Assembly (NCBI RefSeq): GCF_016862375.1
Contig: NZ_BOMV01000007.1
Span: 558,001 to 622,000, forward strand
Direction: 5' to 3'
Source: Paractinoplanes rishiriensis
Lineage (GTDB): Bacteria > Actinomycetota > Actinomycetes > Mycobacteriales > Micromonosporaceae
DNA length: 64,000 nt
Shown in pieces: positions 20,595-29,447 of the stretch. Numbering within the stretch: position 1 is the stretch's first letter; each line of letters starts with the position of its first letter. The position numbers were made by a program, and so were the translations under genes. The notes under the pieces are model-generated. The model was not told the origin of the DNA. It was given only the letters and a program-made list of their open reading frames with translations, and did not search any database.

Positions 20595-22085
20595 ATGCAC
20601 TGCTTGGTGACCGGTGCGACCGGATACATCGGCGGCCGGCTGGCGCCCCGGCTGCTCGACGAGGGCCATACCGTCCGCTGTCTGTCACGCAGTGCGGCCC
20701 GGCTGCGGGACGTGCCCTGGGCCGGCCGGGTCGAGATCGCCGAGGGTGATCTCACCGATCCCGATCCCGATTCGCTACGCCGGGCGCTGGACCGCATCGA
20801 GGTGGCGTATTTCCTGGTCCACTCGCTGGGCCGGCGCGACTTCGAGGACGTCGACCGGCGGGCCGCGCACAACTTCGCCGAGGCCTGCCGGGAAGCCGGC
20901 GTCAAACGGATCATCTACCTCGGCGGTCCGGAGCCACAGAGCCCACCCGCGGCGGAAAACCCCAGGGGAGACCGGAGACCCGGCGAAACCGCCTCGGCGC
21001 ACCTGCGCTCGCGGGCCGAGGTGGCCCGGATCCTGCTGGACAGCGGGGTGCCGACCGCCGTGCTGCGCGCTCCGGTGATCATCGGGTCCGGTTCGGCGTC
21101 CTTCGAGATGCTGCGCTACCTGACCGAGCGGCTGCCGGCCATGGTGACGCCGCGCTGGGTGGGCAACCGGATCCAGCCGGTCGCGGTCCGCGACGTGCTG
21201 CGCTACCTGGTCGCGGCGACCGTCCTGCCGGCCGAGGTCAACCGCGGCTTCGACCTGGGTGGCGCCGACGTGCTCACCTACGCCGAGATGATGCAGCGGT
21301 ACGCGCGGGTGGCGGGCCTGCGCCGGCGGCTGATCGTGCCCACCCGGGCGCTCAGCCCGTGGCTCTCCTCGCACTGGGTCGGCCTGGTCACCCCGGTGCC
21401 GAACGCCATCGCCCGCCCGCTGGTGGCCAGCCTGGTGCACGAGGCGGTGGCCCACGAGCAGGACATCCGCGCCTACGAGCCGGGCGAGCCGCTGGGCTTC
21501 GACGAGGCGGTCCGGCTGGCCCTCGGCAAGATCCGGAACGCGGACGTGGAGACCCGCTGGTCCAGCGCGGCCGGCCGGGACGCGGCCGCCGAGCCGCTGC
21601 CCAGCGACCCGGACTGGTCCGGCGGCAGCGTCTACGTCGACGAGCGCAGCCGCCCGGTGGACGCCCCGGTGGACGCGCTCTGGCGGGTCATCGAGGGCGT
21701 CGGCGGCGAGAACGGCTGGTACTCGTTCCCGCTGGCCTGGTCGGTGCGCGGCTGGCTGGACCGGATGGCCGGCGGGGTCGGACTGCGCCGCGGCCGGCGG
21801 GACCGGCACCGGCTGCGGGTCGGCGAGGCGCTGGACTGGTGGCGGGTCGAGGAGATCGTGCCGGGGTCGCTGCTGCGGCTGCGGGCCGAGATGCGGGTGC
21901 CCGGCCGGGCCTGGCTCGAGATGCGGGCCACCGCGGACGGCGAGGGGCGCAGCGTCTACCGGCAGCGGGCCGTATTCCTGCCGCGCGGGCTGGCCGGGCA
22001 CGCGTACTGGGCCTCGGTGCTGCCGTTCCACGGCCTGGTCTTCAACGGGATGGCCCGCAACATCGCGCGCCGGGCTGCTTCCTAG
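20595..22085 (+). CDS. SDR-family NAD(P)-binding protein with C-terminal DUF2867 domain
   Basis: 496 residues from ATG 20595. The N-terminal 300 residues are an extended/atypical SDR fold: CLVTGATGYIGGRLAPRLLDEGHTV dinucleotide motif, GDLTD, and YFLVHSLG, RIIYLGG strands. The C-terminal about 180 residues (from GSVYVDERSRPVDAP, with GGENGWYSFPLAW and VEEIVPGSLLRLRAEM) match the DUF2867 pattern, a START-like fold. Such fusions occur widely in actinobacteria; the substrate is unknown. No clear ribosome site precedes ATG 20595, so the mRNA may be leaderless. The much longer open frame back to 19296 is antisense to glyA and not used. Confidence 0.85.
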   Translation: MHCLVTGATGYIGGRLAPRLLDEGHTVRCLSRSAARLRDVPWAGRVEIAEGDLTDPDPDSLRRALDRIEVAYFLVHSLGRRDFEDVDRRAAHNFAEACREAGVKRIIYLGGPEPQSPPAAENPRGDRRPGETASAHLRSRAEVARILLDSGVPTAVLRAPVIIGSGSASFEMLRYLTERLPAMVTPRWVGNRIQPVAVRDVLRYLVAATVLPAEVNRGFDLGGADVLTYAEMMQRYARVAGLRRRLIVPTRALSPWLSSHWVGLVTPVPNAIARPLVASLVHEAVAHEQDIRAYEPGEPLGFDEAVRLALGKIRNADVETRWSSAAGRDAAAEPLPSDPDWSGGSVYVDERSRPVDAPVDALWRVIEGVGGENGWYSFPLAWSVRGWLDRMAGGVGLRRGRRDRHRLRVGEALDWWRVEEIVPGSLLRLRAEMRVPGRAWLEMRATADGEGRSVYRQRAVFLPRGLAGHAYWASVLPFHGLVFNGMARNIARRAAS

Positions 22086-22092
22086 GGCGGGG

Positions 22093-23061
22093 CTACCTGG
22101 CGGCGGCCCGGGCGAGCCGGTCCCGGACGGCCAGCCAGTCCTCGGTCTGCGGCGGCTCCTGCACCAGGATGGTCGCCACCCCGGCGTCGTCCAGCCGGTG
22201 CAGGGCCGCGTACAGGTCGGCGGCGTACTCCCGCGGGTCGGCCGACAGGATCTCGGCTCCGGCGGCATCCGCGGACTCGTACGTCAGCACGCCCACCGGA
22301 CCGGCCAGCCCGGCGGGATCGACGTCCTTGGCCAGCACCAGGGTGGCCCGCGGCGCGTAGTGCCGGCGGCTCATCCCCGGCGACGAGCGGTCGGCGCCGT
22401 CCGCGGTGTCCGCCTCCGGCAGCGCGATCGCCCCGGTCACCTCGCGCAGCGCGCGCAGGTTCAGCGCGCCCGGCCGCAGCAGGCGCGGCACCTCGGCGGT
22501 CAGGTCGAGCACGGTCGACTCGATGCCCCACGAGCAGGCCCCGCCGTCCAGCACCAGCGGGACGTCCGGCAGGCTGCGCAGCACGTGCCCGGCGGTGGTC
22601 GGCGAGATCCCCTCGGACCGGTTGGCGCTGGGCGCGGCGAGCGGCAGGCCGGACGCGGCCAGCAGGCGCAGGGCGACCTCGTGCGCCGGGATGCGGATCG
22701 CGATGGTGTCGTTCGCGGCGCCGACCGCGGTCAGGTGCGCGGCCCGGCGGACCACCACGGTCAGCGGGCCCGGCCAGAACGCCGCGGCCAGCCGGTCGGC
22801 CACTGCGGGCCAGGACGCCGCCAGGGCGCGCGCCGCGTCGACCGTCGCCACGTGCACGATGAGCGGGTTCCACGAGGGCCGGTTCTTGAGCCGGTAGACC
22901 TCGCCGATCGCCTTTTCGGAGAACGCGTCGGCGCCCAGGCCGTACACGGTCTCGGTGGGAAAGGCGACCACCGACTCGGCGCGCAGCAGTTCGACCGCGG
23001 CGGCGATGCCGGCGTCGTCCGGTGTGGTGCAGCGCCCGCCGGCGGATCGGGAGCCGGTCAC
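22093..23061 (-). CDS. Sua5-type L-threonylcarbamoyladenylate synthase (long paralogue)
   Basis: 322 residues. Makes threonylcarbamoyl-AMP from Thr, bicarbonate and ATP for tRNA t6A. The YrdC domain shows PTETVYGLGADAF, LKNRPSWNPLIVHV, WPGPLTVVV and PLAAPSANRSEGISPTTA. It is followed by the linker SPGMSRRHYAP and a C-terminal Sua5 domain, so it is the two-domain form. GTG 23061 overlaps the upstream stop (GTGA), which I take as the start rather than the longer frame to 23145. A second, single-domain paralogue lies two genes upstream, so the two may not have the same job. Confidence 0.9.
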   Translation of the reverse strand: MTGSRSAGGRCTTPDDAGIAAAVELLRAESVVAFPTETVYGLGADAFSEKAIGEVYRLKNRPSWNPLIVHVATVDAARALAASWPAVADRLAAAFWPGPLTVVVRRAAHLTAVGAANDTIAIRIPAHEVALRLLAASGLPLAAPSANRSEGISPTTAGHVLRSLPDVPLVLDGGACSWGIESTVLDLTAEVPRLLRPGALNLRALREVTGAIALPEADTADGADRSSPGMSRRHYAPRATLVLAKDVDPAGLAGPVGVLTYESADAAGAEILSADPREYAADLYAALHRLDDAGVATILVQEPPQTEDWLAVRDRLARAAAR

Positions 23062-23651
23062 GGCAGCAGGAGCTTGGCGAACGGGACCGTGGTGTCCTCG
23101 ATCTCGTCGGCGATGCGCTGGAACGTCTGGTCGCCGCGGCCCCATGGGTCGTCCAGGTCGTCGCCGAGCTGCGGCGGTGAGTCGCCGCGCAGCCGGTGCA
23201 CCGCCTCGACGATCGCGGTACCGCGGGCGTACACCGCGTCCGGGGTGGCCTCGGCGGCCGGCAGCGTGGCCTGGTCGACCGCGCCGAGCAGCCGGCCGAA
23301 CTCGCCCATCACGAACGTGCGCTCGGCCGCGTCGGGGCGCAGCGCCACCACGTAGTCGTACTGGTCGGCGGTGGCCGTGAAGATCAGGTCGGCCTCGTCG
23401 ATGAAGTCGCCGCGCAGCTTGCGGGCCGCGAACCCGGTCACCGAGCCGCCCCGGGCCAGCACCAGGCGGGACGCCGGCGGGTTCATCTCCTCGCCCTCGT
23501 GCCAGCCGCCGGTGCCGGCGCTCACGCTGCGCACCAGCTCGTCGCCGGTCTCGCCGGCCCGGTCCCGCAGCGCCCGGGCGAGCAGGCGCTCGGCCATCGG
23601 CGACCGGCAGATGTTTCCCATGCAGACGTGCAGGACGGTGAAGGGCGCCAC
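23058..23651 (-). CDS. Low-molecular-weight protein tyrosine phosphatase family
   Basis: 197 residues. The P-loop HVCMGNICRSPMAERLL supplies the C(X)5R catalytic motif. The general-acid Asp lies in the C-terminal DDPWGRGDQTF, a DP-type loop. GFAARKLRGDFIDEADLIFTAT is the usual second block. The family dephosphorylates tyrosine or low-molecular-weight substrates. Start GTG 23651 is 1 base after the stop of the TsaC-like gene. It sits between the two YrdC/Sua5 paralogues with overlapping or near-overlapping ends, so all three are one transcript. Confidence 0.9.
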   Translation of the reverse strand: MAPFTVLHVCMGNICRSPMAERLLARALRDRAGETGDELVRSVSAGTGGWHEGEEMNPPASRLVLARGGSVTGFAARKLRGDFIDEADLIFTATADQYDYVVALRPDAAERTFVMGEFGRLLGAVDQATLPAAEATPDAVYARGTAIVEAVHRLRGDSPPQLGDDLDDPWGRGDQTFQRIADEIEDTTVPFAKLLLP

Positions 23652-23652
23652 G

Positions 23653-24342
23653 TCAGGACCCTGTGCCTCGGCCAGCGCCTGACGGCGCGGAAAACCCAGA
23701 ACTATCAGAGGGCTCGATGTCCGCAACCACATCCCGCAGCTTTTCGAACGATATGGCGCCGGCCCGCAGCACCCGCGGGGTCGTCCCGGTCACGTCGACG
23801 ATGGTGCTCGGCGCCGGGTCGCTGGCCGCGCCCGCCTCGAGGTAGATGCGGACCGAGTACTCCAGTTGGTCGCGCGCCTCCTCGGCCGTGGTCGGCGGGA
23901 CGTTGCCCACCCGGTTGGCCGTGGTGACCGCCATCGGGCCGACCTCACGCAGCACCTCGAGCGCCACCGGGTGCAGCGGCATCCGCACCGCGACCTTGCC
24001 GCCGGTCTCGCCCAGGTCCCACTGCAGGCTCGGGGTGTGCTCGACGTAGAGGGTGAGCGCGCCCGGCCAGAACGCGTCGGCCAGCTCGCGCGCCGCCACC
24101 GGCAGCGAATAGACCAGGCCGTCCAGCGTGTGCCGGGAGCCGACCAGGATCGGCGGCGGCACCCGGTCGGTGACGCTGCGGGCGTGGTGCAGCGCGGTGA
24201 TCGCGTGCGGGGTGAAGGCGTCCGCGCCGATGCCGTACACCGTGTCGGTGGGCATCACCACGAGCTCGCCGCTCTTGACCGCCTCGACGGCGGCGGCGAC
24301 ACCGCGATCGCGGTCCGCGGTGGTGCGGCAGTCGTAGAGCAT
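23653..24342 (-). CDS. tsaC: L-threonylcarbamoyladenylate synthase (TsaC/YrdC, short form)
   Basis: 229 residues, start ATG 24342 (GTG one codon earlier is possible). YrdC-fold core: MPTDTVYGIGADAF, ARSVTDRVPPPILVG, WPGALTLYVEHTPS, MAVTTANRVGNVPPTTAEEA. This is the paralogue in the conserved position next to prmC (Rv1301 beside hemK in M. tuberculosis), so it is the more likely housekeeping t6A enzyme. The last about 25 residues (SDSSGFSAPSGAG) are low complexity. Confidence 0.9.
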   Translation of the reverse strand: MLYDCRTTADRDRGVAAAVEAVKSGELVVMPTDTVYGIGADAFTPHAITALHHARSVTDRVPPPILVGSRHTLDGLVYSLPVAARELADAFWPGALTLYVEHTPSLQWDLGETGGKVAVRMPLHPVALEVLREVGPMAVTTANRVGNVPPTTAEEARDQLEYSVRIYLEAGAASDPAPSTIVDVTGTTPRVLRAGAISFEKLRDVVADIEPSDSSGFSAPSGAGRGTGS

Positions 24343-24379
24343 CACACCGTGCAGTCTGCCATGCGGGGGCCGGTAGCGA

Positions 24380-25255
24380 TCAGGTGCGGCGGGCGGTCGC
24401 GAACCGCGGGCGGCCGCTCAGGTCCGGATGTGCGGTCACCTCGGCGAACCGGCCGTCGGCGCGGAGCAGACCGGGCACCGCGGTGCCGTGCACGTCGTCG
24501 TGCTCGATCCCCAGCCGGCCGCCGGGTTTGAGCAGCGTGGCGGCGAGCGCGAGCACCGGGCGGATCACCGCGAGGCCGTCGGCGCCGCCGAAGACGGCCT
24601 CGGCCGGGTCGTGGTCGGCCACCTCGGGCGGGACCGGGGTGCCGTCCGGCACGTACGGCGGGTTGCAGAGCACCAGGTCGACGGTGCCGGCCAGGTCGGC
24701 GAGCAGGCCGGGGTCGGTGACGTCGCCGGCCACCACCTCGACCGCCGGGCAGCCGGCGGCGTTGCGGCGCAGGAAGGACAGCGCCACCGGGGAACGCTCC
24801 ACCGCGTACACCCTGGCGGCCGTGGTCTCGTCGGCCACCGCGAGCGCGATGGCACCCGTACCGCTGCACAGATCGACCACGACGGCGCCCGGCGGCGTCC
24901 GCTCGATGCCCCAGCCGGCCAGCAGTTCCGTCTCCGGCCGCGGGATGAAGACCCCGTCGCCCACCGAGAGTTCCCGGTACCGGAACGCGGCCGTGCCGAG
25001 CAGGTGCTGCAACGGGATCCGCCGGCTGCGCTCGCCGACCAGCGTGGTGAACCGGCGCAGCTCGTCCGCGCGCAGCGAGTCGACCAGCAACAACCGTCCC
25101 CTCGGGATTTCCAGGACGTGCGCGGCCAGCAGTTCCGCATCGACCCGCGGCGATTGCACCCCGGCCGCGGTGAGATCGGCGACCGCGGCGGCGAGTGCGT
25201 GACTCAGGCTCGTCCGTACCAATCGCCGGGAGGGGTGTTCGTCGTCCGGTGTCAC
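24380..25255 (-). CDS. prmC: Release factor glutamine methyltransferase
   Basis: 291 residues. Methylates the Gln of the GGQ motif in peptide-chain release factors. N-terminal helical domain, then a class I methyltransferase with VVDLCSGTGAIALAVA and the catalytic LCNPPYVPDG, plus GIEHDDVHG near the end. I place the start at GTG 25255, just before the family N-terminus; the frame is open to 26542 only because it runs antisense to the GGDEF gene. Its substrate gene prfA lies 4.2 kb away, now separated by the inserted GGDEF operon. Confidence 0.93.
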   Translation of the reverse strand: MTPDDEHPSRRLVRTSLSHALAAAVADLTAAGVQSPRVDAELLAAHVLEIPRGRLLLVDSLRADELRRFTTLVGERSRRIPLQHLLGTAAFRYRELSVGDGVFIPRPETELLAGWGIERTPPGAVVVDLCSGTGAIALAVADETTAARVYAVERSPVALSFLRRNAAGCPAVEVVAGDVTDPGLLADLAGTVDLVLCNPPYVPDGTPVPPEVADHDPAEAVFGGADGLAVIRPVLALAATLLKPGGRLGIEHDDVHGTAVPGLLRADGRFAEVTAHPDLSGRPRFATARRT

Positions 25256-25336
25256 GGCATAATCATCAAACGTCACGTGCGACGCCGACCGGCCGGGTCG
25301 GTGCATCGACGCGCGACATGCGGTGGGAGGCGCCTG

Positions 25337-26842
25337 GTGAGTTGGTTGGACCAGCTCGCGGAGAACGTCGAGGAGCTGTCCCGGGCCGGCCACCTGCAAC
25401 AGAACGGCCGGTCCGCGGAGGCGCTCCCGATCTTCGACCAGGTGCTGGCGACCGCCACCGACCCGACCACCAGGGCATATGCGCTGGTGCAGCGCTGCGG
25501 CGTGCTGATCAACCTCGGTCGGGTGGCCGAGCTGTCGGCGGCCATGACCGCGGCCGCCAACGCGGTCCGGGAGATCCCCGACGCATTCCTGCGCGGCCAG
25601 ATGCACGCGTTCGCGGCGCTCGGCTCGCACCTCCAGCGCAATCTGGACCGTGGCGTCACCCACCTGGTGCAGTCGTCCCGGGCTCTGGCCGCGGTGCGGG
25701 AGAGCGACCGGGAGACCGCCTGGGGCTGGCACGACCTCGCCATGGCGTACTCCTATCTGGGTTTTCACGGGCACGCGCTGACCGCCATCGAGCAGGCCCG
25801 GCAGGTCGGCGCGGCGGTCGGGCTGGCACCCGAGATCTTCGCGGCGCCCGGCATCCGGCTGCGCAACGCGGTCTCCCTCGACCACCAGGGCGACACCGAC
25901 GGCTGCCTGCGGGTGCTGCGCGACATCGACGCCGAGCTGTCCCGGTACGTGGCAATCGGCGCCGACCAGATGCGGCCGGGCAGCCGCGCCGCGTACGGCT
26001 ATGCCCTGGCCCGCCGGGCCGCGCTGGGCGAGGAGACCGAGGCCAACGCGGTCGAGTGGCTGACCGGCGGCGGCGACAGCATCCGCACCCACGACCTGCA
26101 CCACCTCGGCACCGTCTGCCTGCAGATCGCGGCCGGCAAGCCGGCGCAGGCACTGGCCACACTGGACACCATCCCGGTGTCCGCCGAGATCCTGGGCGCC
26201 GCCGAACCGGCCCGGCTGCGCAGCATCTGCCACGCGGCCGCCGGTGACCACGCTGCGGCGCACGCCGCCGACCGGTACGCGTTCCGCCTCGCCTGCCAGC
26301 GGATCGACCGGCTGCGCGACGGCTACCTGGACGGGGTCGCGGCCCGGCTGGACGCGCAGGAGACCCAGCGCGACGCCGGCCGCTACGGCGACGAGTCGAT
26401 GACCGACCCGCTCACCGGCCTGCCCAACCGCCGCCAGTTGGAGCGCTACGTCGGCGGCATGCTGGAACGCGGCGAGAAGGCCGCGATCGGCGTCTGCGAC
26501 CTGATCGGTTTCGCCGCGGTCAACGTGCGGCACGGCCGGCACTGCGGTGACCTGGTGCTCCAGCGGATCGCCGGGGTGCTCAACCGGGTGATGCGCCGCG
26601 GCGACTTCGTGGCCCGGTTCGCCGGCGACGAGTTCGTGGTGGTGCTGCCGGGGGCCGGCGCGGCGCAGGCCGCCGAGGTGTCCCGGCGGATCAGCGCGGC
26701 CACCAACGCCGAGAACTGGCAGATCCTGGTGCCGGGTACGCCCATCGGGCTGGCCGCGGGCTGGTCCGAGGTGGGCACGAACGGCCGTACCCTGAGCGCT
26801 GCGCTGGCCGCCGCCGCGGCCAACCGTGCCCCCACCCGATGA
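25337..26842 (+). CDS. Tetratricopeptide-like plus GGDEF diguanylate cyclase
   Basis: 501 residues from GTG 25337, with GGGAGG upstream. No membrane segment. Residues 1-340 form repeated helical hairpins of TPR type (ALPIFDQVLATATDPTTRAYALVQR and similar). The GGDEF domain follows from DPLTGLPNRRQLERYV. The signature loop is AGDEF (in RFAGDEFVVVLP) rather than GGDEF, a variant found in active cyclases; the metal-binding Asp in CDLIGF and GD in HCGDLVLQRI remain. No RxxD inhibitory site is evident just before it. Expected activity: c-di-GMP synthesis under control of the TPR region. Stop overlaps the next start (ATGA). Confidence 0.88.
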   Translation: MSWLDQLAENVEELSRAGHLQQNGRSAEALPIFDQVLATATDPTTRAYALVQRCGVLINLGRVAELSAAMTAAANAVREIPDAFLRGQMHAFAALGSHLQRNLDRGVTHLVQSSRALAAVRESDRETAWGWHDLAMAYSYLGFHGHALTAIEQARQVGAAVGLAPEIFAAPGIRLRNAVSLDHQGDTDGCLRVLRDIDAELSRYVAIGADQMRPGSRAAYGYALARRAALGEETEANAVEWLTGGGDSIRTHDLHHLGTVCLQIAAGKPAQALATLDTIPVSAEILGAAEPARLRSICHAAAGDHAAAHAADRYAFRLACQRIDRLRDGYLDGVAARLDAQETQRDAGRYGDESMTDPLTGLPNRRQLERYVGGMLERGEKAAIGVCDLIGFAAVNVRHGRHCGDLVLQRIAGVLNRVMRRGDFVARFAGDEFVVVLPGAGAAQAAEVSRRISAATNAENWQILVPGTPIGLAAGWSEVGTNGRTLSAALAAAAANRAPTR

Positions 26843-28137
26843 CCACCATCGAGCTGGGCGAGATCGACTCGTCGCCCGGCCACCAGCCCGCGGACGGCCT
26901 CGACCGCCGCCTGATCCGCAACCTGGCGCTGGCCGTGACGCTGCTGTTCACGCTGGCCGGGGTGACCGCCTCGGCCCGGCCCGCGCCGGACGCCCTGCGG
27001 CTGCTCTGGCGGGTACCGATGTCCGAGGCAGACGCCGTGCTGCTCGGCCCGGACGCCGTCTACATTAACCGGATCGTCGCGGGCACCTCCCACCTCACCG
27101 GGTACGACCTGGCCACCGGCGCCGTCCGGTGGGAGACGCTGACCGACCACACCACCGGCACCGTCGACCTGAACGAGCCGGCCGGCCGGCTGCTGATGGG
27201 CGCCGACCGCCAGGCCGGCGGCGTCAACGGAGTCTTCGTCGAGTTCCACCGCAGCACCGTCGCGGTGGACGCGCGGACCGGCCGGGAGGTGTGGACCGTG
27301 CCGGGGCAGGTGCTCACCGCCGACGGCCACACGGCTCTGATGGGCGACTTCTCGGACCGGGGCGAGATCATCCGGCTACGACTCCTCCGGCTCGCCGACG
27401 GCGTGGTTGTCTGGCGGCGCGAGACCGCCGCCCTGCACACCTTCGCCCCGGCCGCCGACCGGATCGTCACCGCCACGGTCACCGGCCGGGTCGAGGTCCT
27501 GCGCCGCACTGACGGTGCCGTGCTGCGCAGCGGCCAGGTCCGCTGGGTCGTCCCCAAGCCCGAGGACAACCAGTTCGACGACGTGACCGTGGAAGGCGAC
27601 CACCTAGTGGTGAGCCGCCGCTGGGCGGAGCGCGGCGCCACCAGCGTCTACCGGCTCGACACGCTGGCCGAGCAGTGGCAGATCGAGTACTCGGGCTACA
27701 CCTTCGCCTGCGGCACCCTGCTGTGCGTGCACGACCAGACCACCATGACCGCGTACGACCTGGCCACCGGCGAACTGCGGTGGGAGCGGCCGGTGGCCGG
27801 CAACATCTGGGCCGCGGCGCCGGACCGCCTCGTCCTGGACGCCGACGACGGCACCGGGCTGATCCTGCTCGACGTGCGCACCGGCGCGCCGATCGGCGGA
27901 CGGGTCCGCGGCGGCACCACGGTGTGGACCACCGACCGCACCGACGACCTGTATCTGCTGACCCCGACCACCGCGCCGCCCAACCGCACCGCGGTCGCCC
28001 GCCTCGACCTGGTCACCGGGCGCCGGCACCTGCTCGGGACGACCGACATGCTGGCGGGCTACCGCTGCTGGCTGACCGGCCACTATCTTGCCTGCAACCG
28101 CGACCACCATCTCGAGATCACGGCGGTCGGCAGATGA
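26839..28137 (+). CDS. Membrane-anchored PQQ-like beta-propeller protein (first copy)
   Basis: 432 residues. A short cytoplasmic N-terminus beginning with TTIELGEID, one TM segment (about residues 33-50), then an extracytoplasmic beta-propeller with PQQ-like repeats such as LTGYDLATGAVRWE, VDARTGREVWTVPG and AYDLATGELRWERPV. No PQQ-binding residues can be claimed; such propellers are often protein-binding scaffolds. ATGA overlaps on both sides couple it to the GGDEF gene and to its own paralogue. Confidence 0.85.
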   Translation: MTTIELGEIDSSPGHQPADGLDRRLIRNLALAVTLLFTLAGVTASARPAPDALRLLWRVPMSEADAVLLGPDAVYINRIVAGTSHLTGYDLATGAVRWETLTDHTTGTVDLNEPAGRLLMGADRQAGGVNGVFVEFHRSTVAVDARTGREVWTVPGQVLTADGHTALMGDFSDRGEIIRLRLLRLADGVVVWRRETAALHTFAPAADRIVTATVTGRVEVLRRTDGAVLRSGQVRWVVPKPEDNQFDDVTVEGDHLVVSRRWAERGATSVYRLDTLAEQWQIEYSGYTFACGTLLCVHDQTTMTAYDLATGELRWERPVAGNIWAAAPDRLVLDADDGTGLILLDVRTGAPIGGRVRGGTTVWTTDRTDDLYLLTPTTAPPNRTAVARLDLVTGRRHLLGTTDMLAGYRCWLTGHYLACNRDHHLEITAVGR

Positions 28138-29447
28138 CGATGATCGACCTGGGCGAGGTCGCCCTTGACCCGGCGCCGCCGGCCGTCCCGGTGAACGTGC
28201 CGCGGGTCCGGCGTGCCGTCCTGGCCGGTCTCGCGCTGCTCGGCAGCCTGGTGCTGACCGGCGCGGCCCCGCCCGCCCCGCCCACCGTCCGCACCCTGTG
28301 GACGACGCCACTGGACAACGGCGAATCCGTCTCGCTGTCCGGCGACACCGCCTTCCTCAACCGGATGACCGACCGCGGCGGGGCCGAGGTCGCCGCGTAC
28401 GACCTGGCCACCGGCCGGCTGCGGTGGGCCGCCCCGACCGGTGAGACGCTGGCCGGCTTCACGCCGCTGGTGACCGCCAACCGGGTGCTGGTCGCCACCG
28501 AGGTGGTCAACCTGGCCGAGACCCGGCCCGAACAGTCCCGCTACATCATGTACGCCCGGGCCACCATCGCCCTGGACGCGACCACCGGCGCCGAGCGGTG
28601 GCGCGTCGCGGGTGACTTCAACACGGGCATGGACGACAGCACCGGCCTGGTCACCGAGTACGACGACGCCGGCCAGCTCATCCGGCTGTTGCTGGTGCGG
28701 CTGTCCGACGGCCACGAGCTGTGGAGCCGCCCGCTGACCGGCCTCGCCTCCTGGTCGACCATCTACCAGGACGATCAGCCGACCGGCATCGTGACCGTCA
28801 CGGCTTCCGGCGAACTACGCATTTACGGGTACGACGACGGCAAGCTCCGGCGCAGCGCCCGCGTCCCGTGGGACCCGGAGCGTTCCGAGCTGTTCACCGC
28901 CGGCCCCTACCTGGCCCTGCGGCACAGCCGGGCCAACCGGGCCAGCACCACCCTCTACCGCCCCGGCGACCTGCGGGCGCTCTGGCACACCGACGACGAG
29001 CTGGGCTACGTGACCGGCTGCGACCGGCTGCTGTGCACCATCGACGGCGGCGGCGTGGCCGGCCGCGACCCGCAGACCGGCCAGGAGGTCTGGCGGCACC
29101 CCGGCATGCAGGGCCTGCGCGCTCTGGGACCGGGCCGGCTGCTGCTCGACGACGGCCGCGGCGGACCGGACGGCACCCACCAGGTGGTCGAGGCCGGCTC
29201 CGGCCGGCCGGTCGGCGAGCCCGGCGTCGGCACCCCGATGTGGAACCGCAGCAAGGGCTCGATCCTGGTCATGCAGCGCAGCGAGGCGCCGGTCGGCCGG
29301 TACGCGGTGCGCCGGCTGGACGTGTCCACCGGCGCCCGGACGCTGCTCGGCACCATCGCGCCGCTGGGCGATGCCGGCTGTCTGGGGACGGAACGCTACC
29401 TGGCCTGCACGAACTACGGCACGCTCACGGTCACGGCCGTCGGCTGA
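28134..29447 (+). CDS. Membrane-anchored PQQ-like beta-propeller protein (second copy)
   Basis: 437 residues from ATG 28134 (ATGA overlap with the first copy). Same layout: N-terminus [12 protein letters not shown], one TM segment (about residues 27-44), then propeller repeats such as [33 protein letters not shown] and [15 protein letters not shown]. It is clearly a tandem paralogue of the preceding gene, including the N-terminal I-x-LGE motif. Its 3' end overlaps prfA by 17 bases in convergent orientation. Confidence 0.85.
   Translation: MTMIDLGEVALDPAPPAVPVNVPRVRRAVLAGLALLGSLVLTGAAPPAPPTVRTLWTTPLDNGESVSLSGDTAFLNRMTDRGGAEVAAYDLATGRLRWAAPTGETLAGFTPLVTANRVLVATEVVNLAETRPEQSRYIMYARATIALDATTGAERWRVAGDFNTGMDDSTGLVTEYDDAGQLIRLLLVRLSDGHELWSRPLTGLASWSTIYQDDQPTGIVTVTASGELRIYGYDDGKLRRSARVPWDPERSELFTAGPYLALRHSRANRASTTLYRPGDLRALWHTDDELGYVTGCDRLLCTIDGGGVAGRDPQTGQEVWRHPGMQGLRALGPGRLLLDDGRGGPDGTHQVVEAGSGRPVGEPGVGTPMWNRSKGSILVMQRSEAPVGRYAVRRLDVSTGARTLLGTIAPLGDAGCLGTERYLACTNYGTLTVTAVG

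Noticed and set aside
25256..26542. N-terminal extension of prmC to 720 codons
   Set aside because: Runs antisense through the GGDEF gene; the methyltransferase fold starts only at about 25255.
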